Assembly (NCBI RefSeq): GCF_009870125.1
Contig: NC_046679.1
Span: 9,486,001 to 9,550,000, forward strand
Origin: Drosophila pseudoobscura
Lineage: Eukaryota; Arthropoda; Insecta; Diptera; Drosophilidae
Direction: 5' to 3'
Length of the DNA: 64,000 nucleotides
Part shown: in pieces, positions 47,299 through 56,615 of the stretch
How positions within the stretch are numbered: the stretch's first letter is position 1
How the letters are laid out: every line of letters begins with the position of its first letter
Notes under the pieces: generated by a model
Told to the model about the DNA's origin: nothing
Databases searched by the model: none
Seen by the model: the letters and a program-made list of their open reading frames with translations, nothing else
Program-made: the position numbers and the translations under genes

Positions 47299-47748
47299 TT
47301 AGTACGGTTTCTGGTTGCGATTCTTGTGGACATTACCAGATGCAACCTGAGGCTGACGAATGGGTGAAACTGGTGCCGCAGTCAGCCGAGGGCGACCGGC
47401 AATGGCTGGCCCAGCAGCAGCCCGTTGGTAGGATCCAGAAGCTTGTTGGCGAGGAGCAGCGACTGGAAGGGCAGGATTACGGGATCCAGACACACGACGA
47501 GTGGTGGCGGCAGCTGGAGCTGGAAGAACTGATCCATGGGCGGTCACTGGACGTTGAGGCTGGGGGCCAGCTGATCCACTGACAGGTCGATAGCGCCCTG
47601 GAGAAGCGGCAGAGATACCACCATATCCAGATGAAGCGACGCCTGAGTTACGAGATCCCACGGTTGATACTTGTCCAGCGGAAGGAAGTGGCGATCCCTG
47701 GGCCAAGACAACCAGGACACTGAGCACAGAAACAATAAGGAATGTCAT
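47299..47748 (-). CDS. secreted Pro/Ser/Ala-rich protein, inverted copy A
   Basis: Single exon, 149 residues. Residues 1-18 are a signal peptide (MTFLIVSVLSVLVVLAQG). The mature part is low-complexity, rich in Ser, Pro, Ala, Gly and Arg, with motifs such as SRNSGVASSGYGG, PQPQRPV and TRRVSGSRNPAL. It has no cysteine and ends NRNQKPY. TATAAAAG lies at 47847-47854, about 100 bp upstream. It is head-to-head with a near-identical gene at 48703. Function unknown; such proteins are common in saliva, glue, chorion/vitelline and seminal secretions of flies. No AATAAA was searched exhaustively. Confidence 0.85.
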   Translation of the reverse strand: MTFLIVSVLSVLVVLAQGSPLPSAGQVSTVGSRNSGVASSGYGGISAASPGRYRPVSGSAGPQPQRPVTAHGSVLPAPAAATTRRVSGSRNPALPVAAPRQQASGSYQRAAAGPAIAGRPRLTAAPVSPIRQPQVASGNVHKNRNQKPY

Positions 47749-48097
47749 ATTGATATTGCTAGTGAATTTTGGAAAATTGCTTGAGTTATAAACGGCTTAA
47801 TTGATGCTCGAGAGACAACTGATGCTACTTCCGACAAAGGTAAGATCTTTTATACTTTATTCCAGAGCCTAAACTTTAAACTTCAATTGGTTTTTTTTTA
47901 TTTTTTCCTGAAAGCTGAAAATAAATATAAATATAAAATATAAAAGATTTCGAAAATATAAGTAAATATAAAATAATTGATGCGGTTTGTGGTTACAAAT
48001 AAGTAAAGCTACGCCAAAAATTTCCCATTAATCCAGTTGTTAACATTTCCAAGTTCTTTGCCTTTTCAACTCTCTAACATGACAATCTGATTTGTAT

Positions 48098-48345
48098 ACC
48101 CCATACTCAAAAAGAGTGTAGGGGTATATTAGATTTGTGGTGAAAGTGGAATGTGTGTAATGTCCAGAAGGAAGCGTTTTCGACCCTATAAAGTATATTC
48201 TTGATATATATATACATATGTATACATATTCTTGAACAGCATATGTGGCATCCACAATTTTAAAGATCCGAGAAATCCCAAAACGCAGAATCTCAGAGAA
48301 TGACCGGAGGAGAGCCATACTGACTAAATATCGGGTATAAATGTA
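48098..48345. mobile_element. decayed DINE-1/mini-me-type (Helitron-like) repeat fragment
   Basis: The segment opens with ACCCCATACTC...GTGTAGGGGTAT and continues with TGTCCAGAAGGAAGCGTTTT, CGACCCTATAAAGTATATTC, TTGATATATAT and TTGAACAGCAT, then AATCTCAGAGAATGAC. This order matches the short non-autonomous repeats widespread in Drosophila genomes in which a microsatellite is embedded (DINE-1/mini-me group). It is diverged and truncated, carries no gene, and sits in the spacer of the inverted duplication. Confidence 0.65.
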
Positions 48346-48702
48346 GAGTTGCGGGCGCAGCAGCAACTCACAACGTTCCCTCTCGTTAGCTTATTAAAGT
48401 TGGTAGAAAGGATTAGTTCTGTAACGGTTGCACTCTGCGGCTTGGTATCAGGTATACTTACATATGTACTTGAGTTCGACAACCTCAGAATGCAACTTGA
48501 GTGTAAAGTGCTTTGTCGATGGGGAAATTCCAGTTAGAGTTTATTCACATTCTTGAAATTATCTTTAAAATAATTAGTTTACTGTTTTGAATTTTGTTTC
48601 TTGAATCAAGTATAAAACTGATCGTTTTTGCCAGTAGTAGCATCAGTTGTCTCTCCAACATCTTATTGTTCAATCAATCTCCCTCAAGCATCCTTAATAA
48701 AT

Positions 48703-49152
48703 ATGGCATTCCGAATTGTTGCTGTCCTCAGTGTCCTGGTCGTCTTGGCCCAGGGATCGCCACTTCCTTCCGCTGGACAAGTATCAACCGTGGGATCTCG
48801 TAACTCAGGCGTCGCTTCATCTGGATATGGTGGTATCTCTGCCGCTTCTCCAGGGCGCTATCGACCTGTCAGTGGATCAGCTGGCCCCCAGCCTCAACGT
48901 CCAGTGACCGCCCATGGATCAGTTCTTCCAGCTCCAGCTGCCGCCACCACTCGTCGTGTGTCTGGATCCCGTAATCCTGCCCTTCCAGTCGCTGCTCCTC
49001 GCCAACAAGCTTCTGGATCCTACCAACGGGCTGCTGCTGGGCCAGCCATTGCCGGTCGCCCTCGGCTGACTGCGGCACCAGTTTCACCCATTCGTCAGCC
49101 TCAGGTTGCATCTGGTAGTATCCAAAAGAATCGCCATCAGAAACCCTACTAA
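48703..49152 (+). CDS. secreted Pro/Ser/Ala-rich protein, inverted copy B
   Basis: Single exon, 149 residues, beginning MAFRIVAVLSVLVVLAQG (signal peptide) and ending NRHQKPY. From residue 9 to about residue 138 the protein is identical to copy A at 47299-47748; differences are confined to the first residues and to the C-terminal GSIQKNRH against GNVHKNRN. TATAAAAC lies at 48611-48618, about 92 bp upstream, and AATAAA near 49264. I chose the ATG at 48703 because it aligns with copy A; the frame is open further upstream without a better start. Function unknown. Confidence 0.85.
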   Translation: MAFRIVAVLSVLVVLAQGSPLPSAGQVSTVGSRNSGVASSGYGGISAASPGRYRPVSGSAGPQPQRPVTAHGSVLPAPAAATTRRVSGSRNPALPVAAPRQQASGSYQRAAAGPAIAGRPRLTAAPVSPIRQPQVASGSIQKNRHQKPY

Positions 49153-49182
49153 GACAGCCTTGAACCCATTGAACCGAACTGC

Positions 49183-49788
49183 TGGACAAACTTTTTGATG
49201 TTATTTTTTAATTTGTCTACAAATCTGCAAAACAATTCTTAGCCGTGTACACAATTTTCGTTTAATAAACTTATTGCAACTAAAAATCATTTTGAATAGA
49301 TAGCTATATGAGTACATTTGAAATTGGTTTCTGAACATAACTAAAAGTTATGGTTGTTTTGGGTTGGCGTCATTATGGGATTGTTGTTTGTGTCGAAACT
49401 GGCAAAGAACTGACTTCAGTTGTGGTCTTTTCTTCAGTTCAGACTTCAGTTGTGGACTTTTCGGTTAATATTACATTTTACATTAATCGATTACAGTGCA
49501 AATCCCATAAAGAAAGATGTTGTGTCCCTGTTAATGGCACCTGACCTCAGGCCCAACAGCAATCAGGGTCGGTGTGCCGGAGCTGCGACTGCATCCATTA
49601 AGCAGATTGATGTCCCTTCCATTTGGCATTACAGAACTTTGTGAATGTAGACATTACTCGAAGAACGGGGCAAATAAATAGAAAATCAGTTTATCAAATA
49701 CCTGTCAATTTCTAGTCATCCAAGGGGGCCAAGAATATGCTTTACATTCAGAGCTAAAGTTTAATCCCATAAAATAGTAATTTATCAA
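49183..49788. other. spacer upstream of Ndc1
   Basis: Contains the 3' end of copy B and a short upstream region of Ndc1. A near-direct repeat, ACTTCAGTTGTGGTCTTTTC and ACTTCAGTTGTGGACTTTTC, lies at 49411-49461. No gene seen. Confidence 0.55.
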
Positions 49789-51639
49789 ATGAATAAAAAT
49801 ATGAAGGAAATTGAATTGCATTGTCGTCCTCAGTGGATGCACCAATACGAGGCGATTCCCAAAGAGATCTGGAATCTGCTGCTATTCCGCTTCTATGTTG
49901 CCACGCTGCTGTGCATATATCTCGACTTGTTCTTCCTGCTTTACTCGTTTTGCCAGAGTTACCTGCTGGGTGTCCTGGAGGACACATTCGTATCTACTGT
50001 ACTCCTCGTTATTGCGCAGCCAGGGGTGGTAGCCTATGGACTGCTGCTCTGCCACAATCACAACAAGCCACCGATCTACTATCAGAGACGAATTCAGCGA
50101 CTGCTTATGGAGATCCCGCTGAAACTTCTGCTGCTAGGCATAGTGCTCTACGTGAGTATCTTCACAAACTGGATGTACGCCCGCTTCATTACGGATATCT
50201 TTGACGATCGTCTTGACTTTCTCTTGATCCACGGCTGCTGCTGTGGCATCGCCTACTTCCTTGCCGAACGTGGGAGATGTCTCCGCCGGTTCCCTTTGCC
50301 TGGTAAGGATGGCGGCCTGGACATATGGCAATCGATAATCCAGAACACGTGTAACTCCCGAAAAGTCGGACTTGTCGTCGGGACAGCGCTCGCCTCTGGC
50401 CTAATCACATCGTCCTGGAGCGCTGGGAAAATGTTCTGGGCTTTGGTCTTGACCATCCTTGTCCTGACCAAGCTGCACATGATCAAGAATATCTACGAGA
50501 TGATCATGCAGAAAGAGTTGCCACTGGCTCTAATTCCCCGAGTGCACCTGGGAGACAACGAGAGACTCTGGGATCCTGTAGTGTTGTGGATCTGGCGGCA
50601 GAATCTGTGGCCTATGCCGGAGGAAATGATTGAGCTGCAGCTGTCATTCCACATGGCCCTGGATACGAAGTGCCTCTACGGACTACACCTACTGGCGGCC
50701 CACGAATTCCACGTAGCAGCAGCCAGCAAATGCGACTTCCTCTGCCCGACGCTCTTTTCGCTGGCTAAAATTAACCCAATATCCTGGCAGGAACTGCGCG
50801 AGGTCATAATGGGAATGGTGGACGAGTTCGTGGCCAATATGAAGAGCGCAATAGAAGACACCATGTCCCCCGATCAGCTGTTCCAGAGGAATGCAAAGGA
50901 TAAACCCCGGAAGGAAGGGATGAGAAAACTCTCCGCTACGCTGCCCGTAAAGACTACCCCAAAGTGTTTACCATCTCATGATCATCTTATCCAGCGGAAA
51001 CAAACGCCACAAGTCCGGAGGACGGGTGCATCCTTGTGCCAGCCCATAAAAGGGTGTTCGAAATGTGGGCGACCCTCAGTTCCCATAGACGGATTCCATT
51101 TGCAGAAAAACGAGATGTGTCGATGCTGCAACGTACCACAGAAGGTGCGTATCTGGTTCCGTTGCATCTGGGAATGCCAGTCCCAGAGGATGTCCACCTG
51201 GTCCCGTCTCATCTGGGAATGCCTGCTTCCCGCCTGGATACACTATTTGTTCGACACGGACCCCATTGCGAAGATTAATCACGCACTGCGCTGCGCAGAG
51301 CACCTGGACGATGTGCTGCGCGGGCTCGTCCGCATCTGCATTCGGTCGCTGAGGGAGGACAAATACGGGTTGATACAGTCCGATCTGATGGGCTTCCTGA
51401 GCGCCCTGGTTCTGGTGGAGAAGCAGCTAAATGCGGCCCAGAATATGAAGATAGTCAGGAACGGCAGACTGTGTGGCACACACCATAAGCTACTTGTGGG
51501 CATCAAGCACTGCATGTTCTGCATGCTAGACCATTTTTCACCCTATCTGGATGACATCGTGCAGGGCGACGAGCAGATGTTAAAGATTCTCAAGTGCTGG
51601 ATGGAAAAACTCGGCATACCCCACACTCACCTTCCATGA
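49789..51639 (+). CDS. Ndc1: nucleoporin NDC1, transmembrane nuclear-pore protein
   Basis: Single open frame of 616 residues (a second Met at 5 is an alternative start). Six hydrophobic segments lie in the N-terminal third: about 31-55, 66-88, 109-128, 143-159, 193-208 and 215-229. A long soluble C-terminal half with paired Trp/Cys helices follows (for example RIWFRCIWEC and TWSRLIWECLLPAW near 452-481, and HLDDVLRGLVRICIRSLRED). This six-TM plus cytoplasmic C-domain layout is that of NDC1, which anchors nuclear pores in the pore membrane. The fly protein, as I recall, is about 580 residues. The extra length may be the loop at 370-450, which carries CSKCG and MCRCC (423-447), a possible zinc-binding pair. 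Identification rests on topology and recall of the neighbouring D. melanogaster order. Confidence 0.8.
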   Translation: MNKNMKEIELHCRPQWMHQYEAIPKEIWNLLLFRFYVATLLCIYLDLFFLLYSFCQSYLLGVLEDTFVSTVLLVIAQPGVVAYGLLLCHNHNKPPIYYQRRIQRLLMEIPLKLLLLGIVLYVSIFTNWMYARFITDIFDDRLDFLLIHGCCCGIAYFLAERGRCLRRFPLPGKDGGLDIWQSIIQNTCNSRKVGLVVGTALASGLITSSWSAGKMFWALVLTILVLTKLHMIKNIYEMIMQKELPLALIPRVHLGDNERLWDPVVLWIWRQNLWPMPEEMIELQLSFHMALDTKCLYGLHLLAAHEFHVAAASKCDFLCPTLFSLAKINPISWQELREVIMGMVDEFVANMKSAIEDTMSPDQLFQRNAKDKPRKEGMRKLSATLPVKTTPKCLPSHDHLIQRKQTPQVRRTGASLCQPIKGCSKCGRPSVPIDGFHLQKNEMCRCCNVPQKVRIWFRCIWECQSQRMSTWSRLIWECLLPAWIHYLFDTDPIAKINHALRCAEHLDDVLRGLVRICIRSLREDKYGLIQSDLMGFLSALVLVEKQLNAAQNMKIVRNGRLCGTHHKLLVGIKHCMFCMLDHFSPYLDDIVQGDEQMLKILKCWMEKLGIPHTHLP

Positions 51640-52027
51640 ATCTCAATCTCACACTACCACCATTACACGCTCACCATTGCACTTCCCCACACACACACAC
51701 CCACAGAAAGCACAAAAGAAGAGCCAAAGAGAGCCACGATCAATATAATTCTAAAGGTAATTATAAAGGTAATGACCGAGCGTACACTCAGAACTAATTC
51801 CATATCAAATTCTTTTCTACCTTCCAGCCGTTAAGCCCATTGTATGAAAAGGAAATACAAAAAGTAAGATAGCTCTTAGAATTTTGGTCTTCAAAAACAA
51901 CTAAAAATTCTTTAAAAAATGCGTTTATTTGTATTGTGTCGATCGAATGTAAAAGAAAACATCAAGTAGCGCCTACGAGAAACTTGTTTGGCCAGTGGTC
52001 TGATTATTCATCGGGTCAAGTGCAGGC
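51640..52027. other. Ndc1 3' flank
   Basis: CAC-rich tract at 51680-51705 and a short GGTAATTATAA duplication near 51755-51770. No gene seen. Confidence 0.55.
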
Positions 52028-52689
52028 TTAGTAGGGTCTCTGACCTCTGGGCAGATGATGACACTCACTATGACTGATATGCCTAAGGACTGCAAGGGAA
52101 GAAACACATTAGCCACAAAATTTCGAGAACAAAGAAAAAGTTACTTCTTACTAGGTTTCAGTTCATTGCGACGCTTGCAGTTCGCTATGGCCAGGTCGCA
52201 GGGGTTGTTAAGCCTATAGCAGTAATATCCATCGGAGGCATACGTCCGACTGATAGAGTTGGGGCAGTGAATGGTGGCATGGCAATTGCGATTCTGATGC
52301 ACATGAGCATGTCCAGTTCCAGCCACAATTGGCGCCAGTGCCCCATGATGATGATGATGATAAATGGAGGAGCCCGGAGCTGCCACCTGATGATATGAGT
52401 CTGGAGTGACAGATCCTACCACATGACCGTGATGATGAGGAAAGCCTGAACCTGTCACAGACGGATGGTGTCCGTATGGAGCTGCAACGCCATAGTGCTG
52501 GGCAGATCCGTGTCCAATAGAGGTAGATCCATGTTCCACCGGGAGATATTCACGTCCCACTGAAAGAGATCCATGTCCCACGGAGAAAGGTTCATGAGGT
52601 TCGGGAAAGGATCCATGATGGACATTGGATAGATGCGATCCGTGAGCAAGTACGAACAGGGCACTCAGAAGGACAATTAAACTGGCCAT
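52028..52689 (-). CDS. secreted His/Gly/Ser-rich protein
   Basis: Two exons, 52689-52152 and 52089-52028 (donor CTA|GTAAGAAG, acceptor TTGCAG|TCC), encode 199 residues; without splicing it would stop after 182. Residues 1-17 are a signal peptide (MASLIVLLSALFVLAHG). Residues 18-125 are His-rich, with imperfect repeats of the form HGS[FLT]xxGH and a HHHHH run near 113-117. The C-terminal part has five to six cysteines (NRNCHATIHCPNS, YYCYRLNNPCDLAIANC, HSECHH), recalling the end of a Kazal module, and finishes RGQRPY, like the KPY ending of the 47.3/48.7-kb proteins. TATAAAAG at 52781-52788 is about 92 bp upstream. The upstream element AGCAGCATCATTTGACT resembles the leader of the inverted pair. 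Possible metal binding by His; function unknown. Confidence 0.8.
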
Positions 52690-53136
52690 GTTGTTTCAAT
52701 TCGCTTTTAAAGATTTGATTCTTGGAGATCCCCAACCGTTTCTTGAAAGTCAAATGATGCTGCTTTAGGAAAGGTTGGCACTTTTATAGCCGCAGTTCAT
52801 AGTCGGATGACGGCAAAGACAAAACTTAGTGACAATTATCAAAACATTTCCAGAATTAATTAAAAGATAAGCACTGCAAAGACATCTCAACCAAGCAAAA
52901 ACTCCAAAAAGTACGCAAATGAACGAAACACATAAATCACAAGCAAAATAACCATGACTCAGCCGGAGTTGCCCCATTGATCCAGTTGTTCTTCGAGCTC
53001 CAAGAGCTTTGTCCTCCACCCTATCCAGCAGGTCGGACTGGGGTTAACTGAACTCAGTAAAACGTGCTCAAACAGGTATTCAGTATCAGAGAATGCTTTA
53101 TTTGCTTACAACACACATATTTTTGTTCGTCATTAG
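52690..53136. other. spacer with divergent upstream region of the His-rich gene
   Basis: Contains the TATA box at 52781-52788 (minus strand). No further gene seen. Confidence 0.55.
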
Positions 53137-53634
53137 CTATCCCACTGGACTCTCAACGCATTCCCCAATGGCAAAGTAGGAGTAAGCTATTGGGAATAAG
53201 TTTTGTTGTTTAAAGGGAAAAATAATAAACTAGTCATTGGGCTACTCACGTCTCTCATTCTCGCAAAGGTTGTTGCGCATCTCACACTCGTTGCTGAACG
53301 TGATGTACTCCTCCTGGAAGATCTGCGCGCACACCGGCTCATACAAATCCAAGCAGTCCTTGGTGCAGGTTGGCTTGCAGGTTTCCCTATCCGTTTCGAT
53401 CAGCTCCGATCTTCCGCTGAAACTACGAGCACACTGCTCCACCCTCATCAGACATTTATTGTGAAAGACGAAGCAGCGCTCATCAGCTGTGGCCCAGACC
53501 AGTGCCTTTTCCCCCGAGCACTTGTACTTCACGCTGCAGTCGAAAAGGCTGTACTCTTCTGCACTAATGCATCCCAAAACGGTGAGCAGGATGCCCAGCG
53601 ACAAAATCTTCAAAAGCTCCATCGTTCTGTGCAT
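53137..53634 (-). CDS. secreted two-module Kazal-like protein
   Basis: Two exons, 53634-53250 and 53186-53137 (donor AGAC|GTGAGT, acceptor CAATAG|CTTAC), encode 144 residues; a start at Met5 (53622) would give 140. Signal peptide MELLKILSLGILLTVLGCISA. First Cys-rich module: FDCSVKYKCSG, then ERCFVFHNKCLMRVEQC. Second: TCKPTCTKDCLDLYEPVCAQ, then YITFSNECEMRNNLC. The second is a clear Kazal module (PVCA...TFxNEC). After the intron the tail PYSYFAIGEC follows. The reading TATAAATA (53689-53696) lies about 55 bp upstream. A candidate extracellular serine-protease inhibitor, in a cluster with aspartic proteases and other Kazal-like genes. Confidence 0.85.
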
Positions 53635-54694
53635 CTAATTCGATGTTTGCATGTCCAGCGACTGATCAGCGCACTCAACTGCTGTCAATATTTATATGAT
53701 TATATCCCATGATTTGATAGCTTAACCGTCTATTTGTCTACTAGGGCTTTTTCGACCCAATCTATGAAGATTGAATGAATGAATGAAATTAATAAAAATA
53801 TAAACGAAATCGGGCCAAAACGCCCCAGATATGTACCTAAATAATAATTATCATAATAAGCATAATATCATTAAAATGATCCACATTTATATAAACATTT
53901 ACATATATTTGTACATAGCTCATAACCAAGTAAAATTTATTTTAAGAACTTTTTTCTGAATTATAATCCTAATCAATTTTCCTTTCTTTTTTTCATTATA
54001 GTTAAAGGAATTTTTCTATTCAAAATTTTAAATTTCAATTAAACATATGAGTTACTTTTAAATTTCGGGTTAAGAATAGCAACCCGATGAAGCAAACTGC
54101 TTATTAGTGCTGACCTCGGGAATATAATTATTTTTTTTTGTAATTATTGTGAAGATCTACGATAGACAGACAACGTGCTTACATTCTGAATGAAATATAT
54201 ACATATATTATTTCCATGGAAATGTTAACAAAATACTTCAAACAAAGCCTTTATTGTCTCTCTTATAAATATTTAACTAATTGTTATCTGCGAAAATTAG
54301 AATTCACAAATTGAGCAAAATATGGCAAGTATCAATTGCCAAGAGCTCCACATCAGCGGTTTGTATAAATCTGTATAAATAAACGAACCTCTCCATTTAT
54401 CACATGTTTATTCGATATATAGAAAAATACACAGCGCAGAAGAATAAATAAGAATAAGTTGCTTTTAAGAGCATCGTTTGTTCAACTGTGGAAGAACTGT
54501 TTGTATTTGCCATTTTCCCCAAAATATTTCAATAAAGTTAGATATACCTCCTGACCTTAAATCGGCTGAAAAGTTGAGTCACCCCAATGCAAAGATTTTC
54601 CGCGATTTTTTTCCCGAAAATAAATACAGATTTCAGATAAATCGCTTTATTTAAACTTACAATTAATTCAAATGTTGAAGCTTTTTAAAGTGCT
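53635..54694. other. AT-rich intergenic spacer
   Basis: About 1 kb of AT-rich sequence with TA-rich runs (53860-53920, 54190-54215). No gene seen apart from the promoter of the 53.2-kb gene. Confidence 0.55.
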
Positions 54695-55163
54695 TTACAA
54701 AAAAGCTGTAACGAAATTAAAATATGTATTAGATTAGGATTTTCTTAAAGTGATTCTGAAGCACACTTACTCTCGCCAGTGCGACAGCTGTGAACATTTT
54801 TCACGCAGTCATTGCTAAACTCTCGAATCTGACCCCTGTAATTGCCCGTTGTGGGGCGATACAACAATGGACAGATTTCGGGGCAGAGTCTCTGACACTT
54901 CTCCTTAGTGGTGATGGTCAGAGCTATGGGAATTACATTATTTACAGTATGATTCTTGGACATCAACTGATTTGCGAACCTGGCCTGCGAACACAATTTG
55001 CCTTTGTGAAGTAGCACTTATTACGGAAGACACTACACCCACCACCACCAGGGCTCAAAGCCCAGACAACCTCCTCCGTGTCCGGACAGTTTCCGGAACA
55101 ATTTGCGCTGACTTGAGCCAGAGCCAGGACCAGGAACAGAGACACCAAAAAGAATGATTTCAT
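54695..55163 (-). CDS. secreted two-module Kazal-like protein, tandem copy 1
   Basis: Three exons, 55163-54980, 54923-54771 and 54705-54695, encode 115 residues. Signal peptide MKSFFLVSLFLVLALAQVSA. Module 1: NCSGNCPDTEEVVWALSPGG, then GCSVFRNKCYFTKANC. Module 2: KCQRLCPEICPLLYRPTTGN, then REFSNDCVKNVHSC. The last exon is only 11 bp and adds T-F-L-stop after RTGE. All exon phases match the paralogue at 55.6-56.0 kb. The first donor reads CAG|GTTCGC, a weak site where the paralogue has CAC|GTAAGC; if it is not used, translation stops soon after (RPGSQIS). TATAAG lies near 55243. Likely secreted inhibitor-like protein. Confidence 0.8.
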
Positions 55164-55564
55164 CTTGAAGAAACACCACTTTCGAACTACTGGCAGCAGA
55201 GTTTGCGGAAGAACTAACTCCTCCCCAACATAATGATGAGCTTATATGTATACCCGCAGCTCTGTCTACGCCCATGGAAATGTTTCTCAGAACCAATACT
55301 TGCGGATACGTAAGAAGCGTGCCAGATGCCGGGACTTTTTCTGCTCAACTATTCTCTGCGGATCGGGTTTTGGCGACGCAGTGAAAAGAATGGTCGGCTA
55401 CGAGATACCCTTGTGATAAATCTCTTAATAAAATTAAAATTTGAAACCCATAGATGAACAGTCTTCAACGGCTCTTTCATTTTAATATGCAAAACACGAA
55501 TCAAGTTTCTTTTAAACGTCTTTATGTTTAATAGAGTATAATCTTCCAGGGGTTTTCTATTATT
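55164..55564. other. spacer between tandem Kazal-like genes
   Basis: Carries the promoter of the 54.7-kb gene (ATATAAGC near 55240-55247) and the 3' end of the 55.6-kb gene. No other gene seen. Confidence 0.55.
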
Positions 55565-56031
55565 CTACAAAAACGCTGTAAGTGAATAAATTACAAATAT
55601 TGTACAATCATTTTTAAACGGTGTGTAAGGTACACTTACTTTCGCCAGTGCGACATGTGTAAACAATCTTTTCGCACTCATTGCCAAAGTTTCGGGTCTG
55701 CCCCTTGTAAATGCCAAAAGTGGGTTGATATATCGCGGGGCAGATGTCGGCGCACTTTTTTTGGCACTCCTCCTTGGTAGTGATGGTCAGAGCTATAAAA
55801 AGTCTATATTTGTAGAACATATCGAAGAGACCCACTAATTTGCTTACGTGGCTTGCGAGTGCAGTTCGCCTTGTCAAAGTAGCACTTATTCCGGAAGACA
55901 CTGCAACCACCACCACCAGGGCTCAGAGCCCAGACAACCTCCTCCGTGTCCGGACAGTCTCCGGAACATTTGGCTTTGACCTGGCTCAGAGCCAGAGCCA
56001 GAAGCACACAGACCGAGAGAAATGACTTCAT
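55565..56031 (-). CDS. secreted two-module Kazal-like protein, tandem copy 2
   Basis: Three exons, 56031-55848, 55792-55640 and 55575-55565 (11 bp), encode 115 residues. Signal peptide MKSFLSVCVLLALALSQVKA. Module 1: KCSGDCPDTEEVVWALSPGG, then GCSVFRNKCYFDKANC. Module 2: ECQKKCADICPAIYQPTFGI, then RNFGNECEKIVYTC; the end is RTGETFL. It is collinear, exon by exon, with the gene at 54.7-55.2 kb, about 0.87 kb away in the same orientation. TATATAAG at 56094-56101 is 63 bp upstream. All donors here are strong. Inhibitory function inferred from the family only. Confidence 0.87.
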
Positions 56032-56615
56032 TTTTAGTATATGTATTAGCTACGATAGCGGACAAACTACCGCCAGGTGTGTGCTGGGATGAGCTTATAT
56101 AGGGGGGCCTGACCAGGGCCATGGAAATATTAATTACGTCTGTGGGGGAATTTTTTGCCGTGTTTTTGTTCACTATATACATATTTTTTTAGGTGCTAAA
56201 AAACCGTATGGTAGAGCAATAGAGAGGGCTCGCCGACAGAGGTGCTCTGCGATTGGAAACAACCAAAAATAATATATCTGACAGAACGCTCTCGAGCTAG
56301 GGGAATTCGTAGCAAAATAAAACGTGTCTTTGTTAAATAACAAATTGAATCAGGTCGGAGTGTACAAAATATACCCCAGAGCGAAAAGAATGAATAAGGT
56401 GGCTAATATATTCAATGGGCTCGCCGAACTTGAACGTGACTTAGTCAGCTGTTTTAGCCGCAAACTGGTTTCTAGCTGTTCTCCATATGTCACCCCTTGA
56501 CTAACTCTCTTTAACACTCTCTATCTCTCTCTCTGGTTCATTTTGTGGCCAAGATTTTGTAGGAAATGAAATACAAAACTACAAATTTTTACTCATAAAA
56601 GTCAAAACGTGTTAT
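56032..56615. other. spacer before the aspartic protease cluster
   Basis: Holds the promoter of the Kazal-like gene (TATA at 56094-56101) and the 3' end of the first aspartic protease. Contains a short TC-rich run at 56507-56536. No other gene seen. Confidence 0.55.

Larger units (their letters stand above)
47267..49182. repeat. large inverted duplication with ~0.95-kb spacer
   Basis: The arms, about 47267-47749 and 48702-49182, are reverse complements of one another with long perfect stretches. Differences are concentrated at the signal-peptide start and at the last few codons. They cover both complete coding regions and some 3' flank. Partial similarity continues into the leaders (AGTAGCATCAGTTGTCTCTC in both). 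The arms are far more similar to each other than the spacer ends, which suggests a young duplication or ongoing gene conversion. Confidence 0.9.

Noticed and set aside
47262-47582. Plus-strand 106-codon frame with many Gln/Glu (and its twin at 48869-49189)
   Set aside because: Exact antisense shadow of the Pro/Ser/Ala-rich gene; openness follows from that gene's codon composition.
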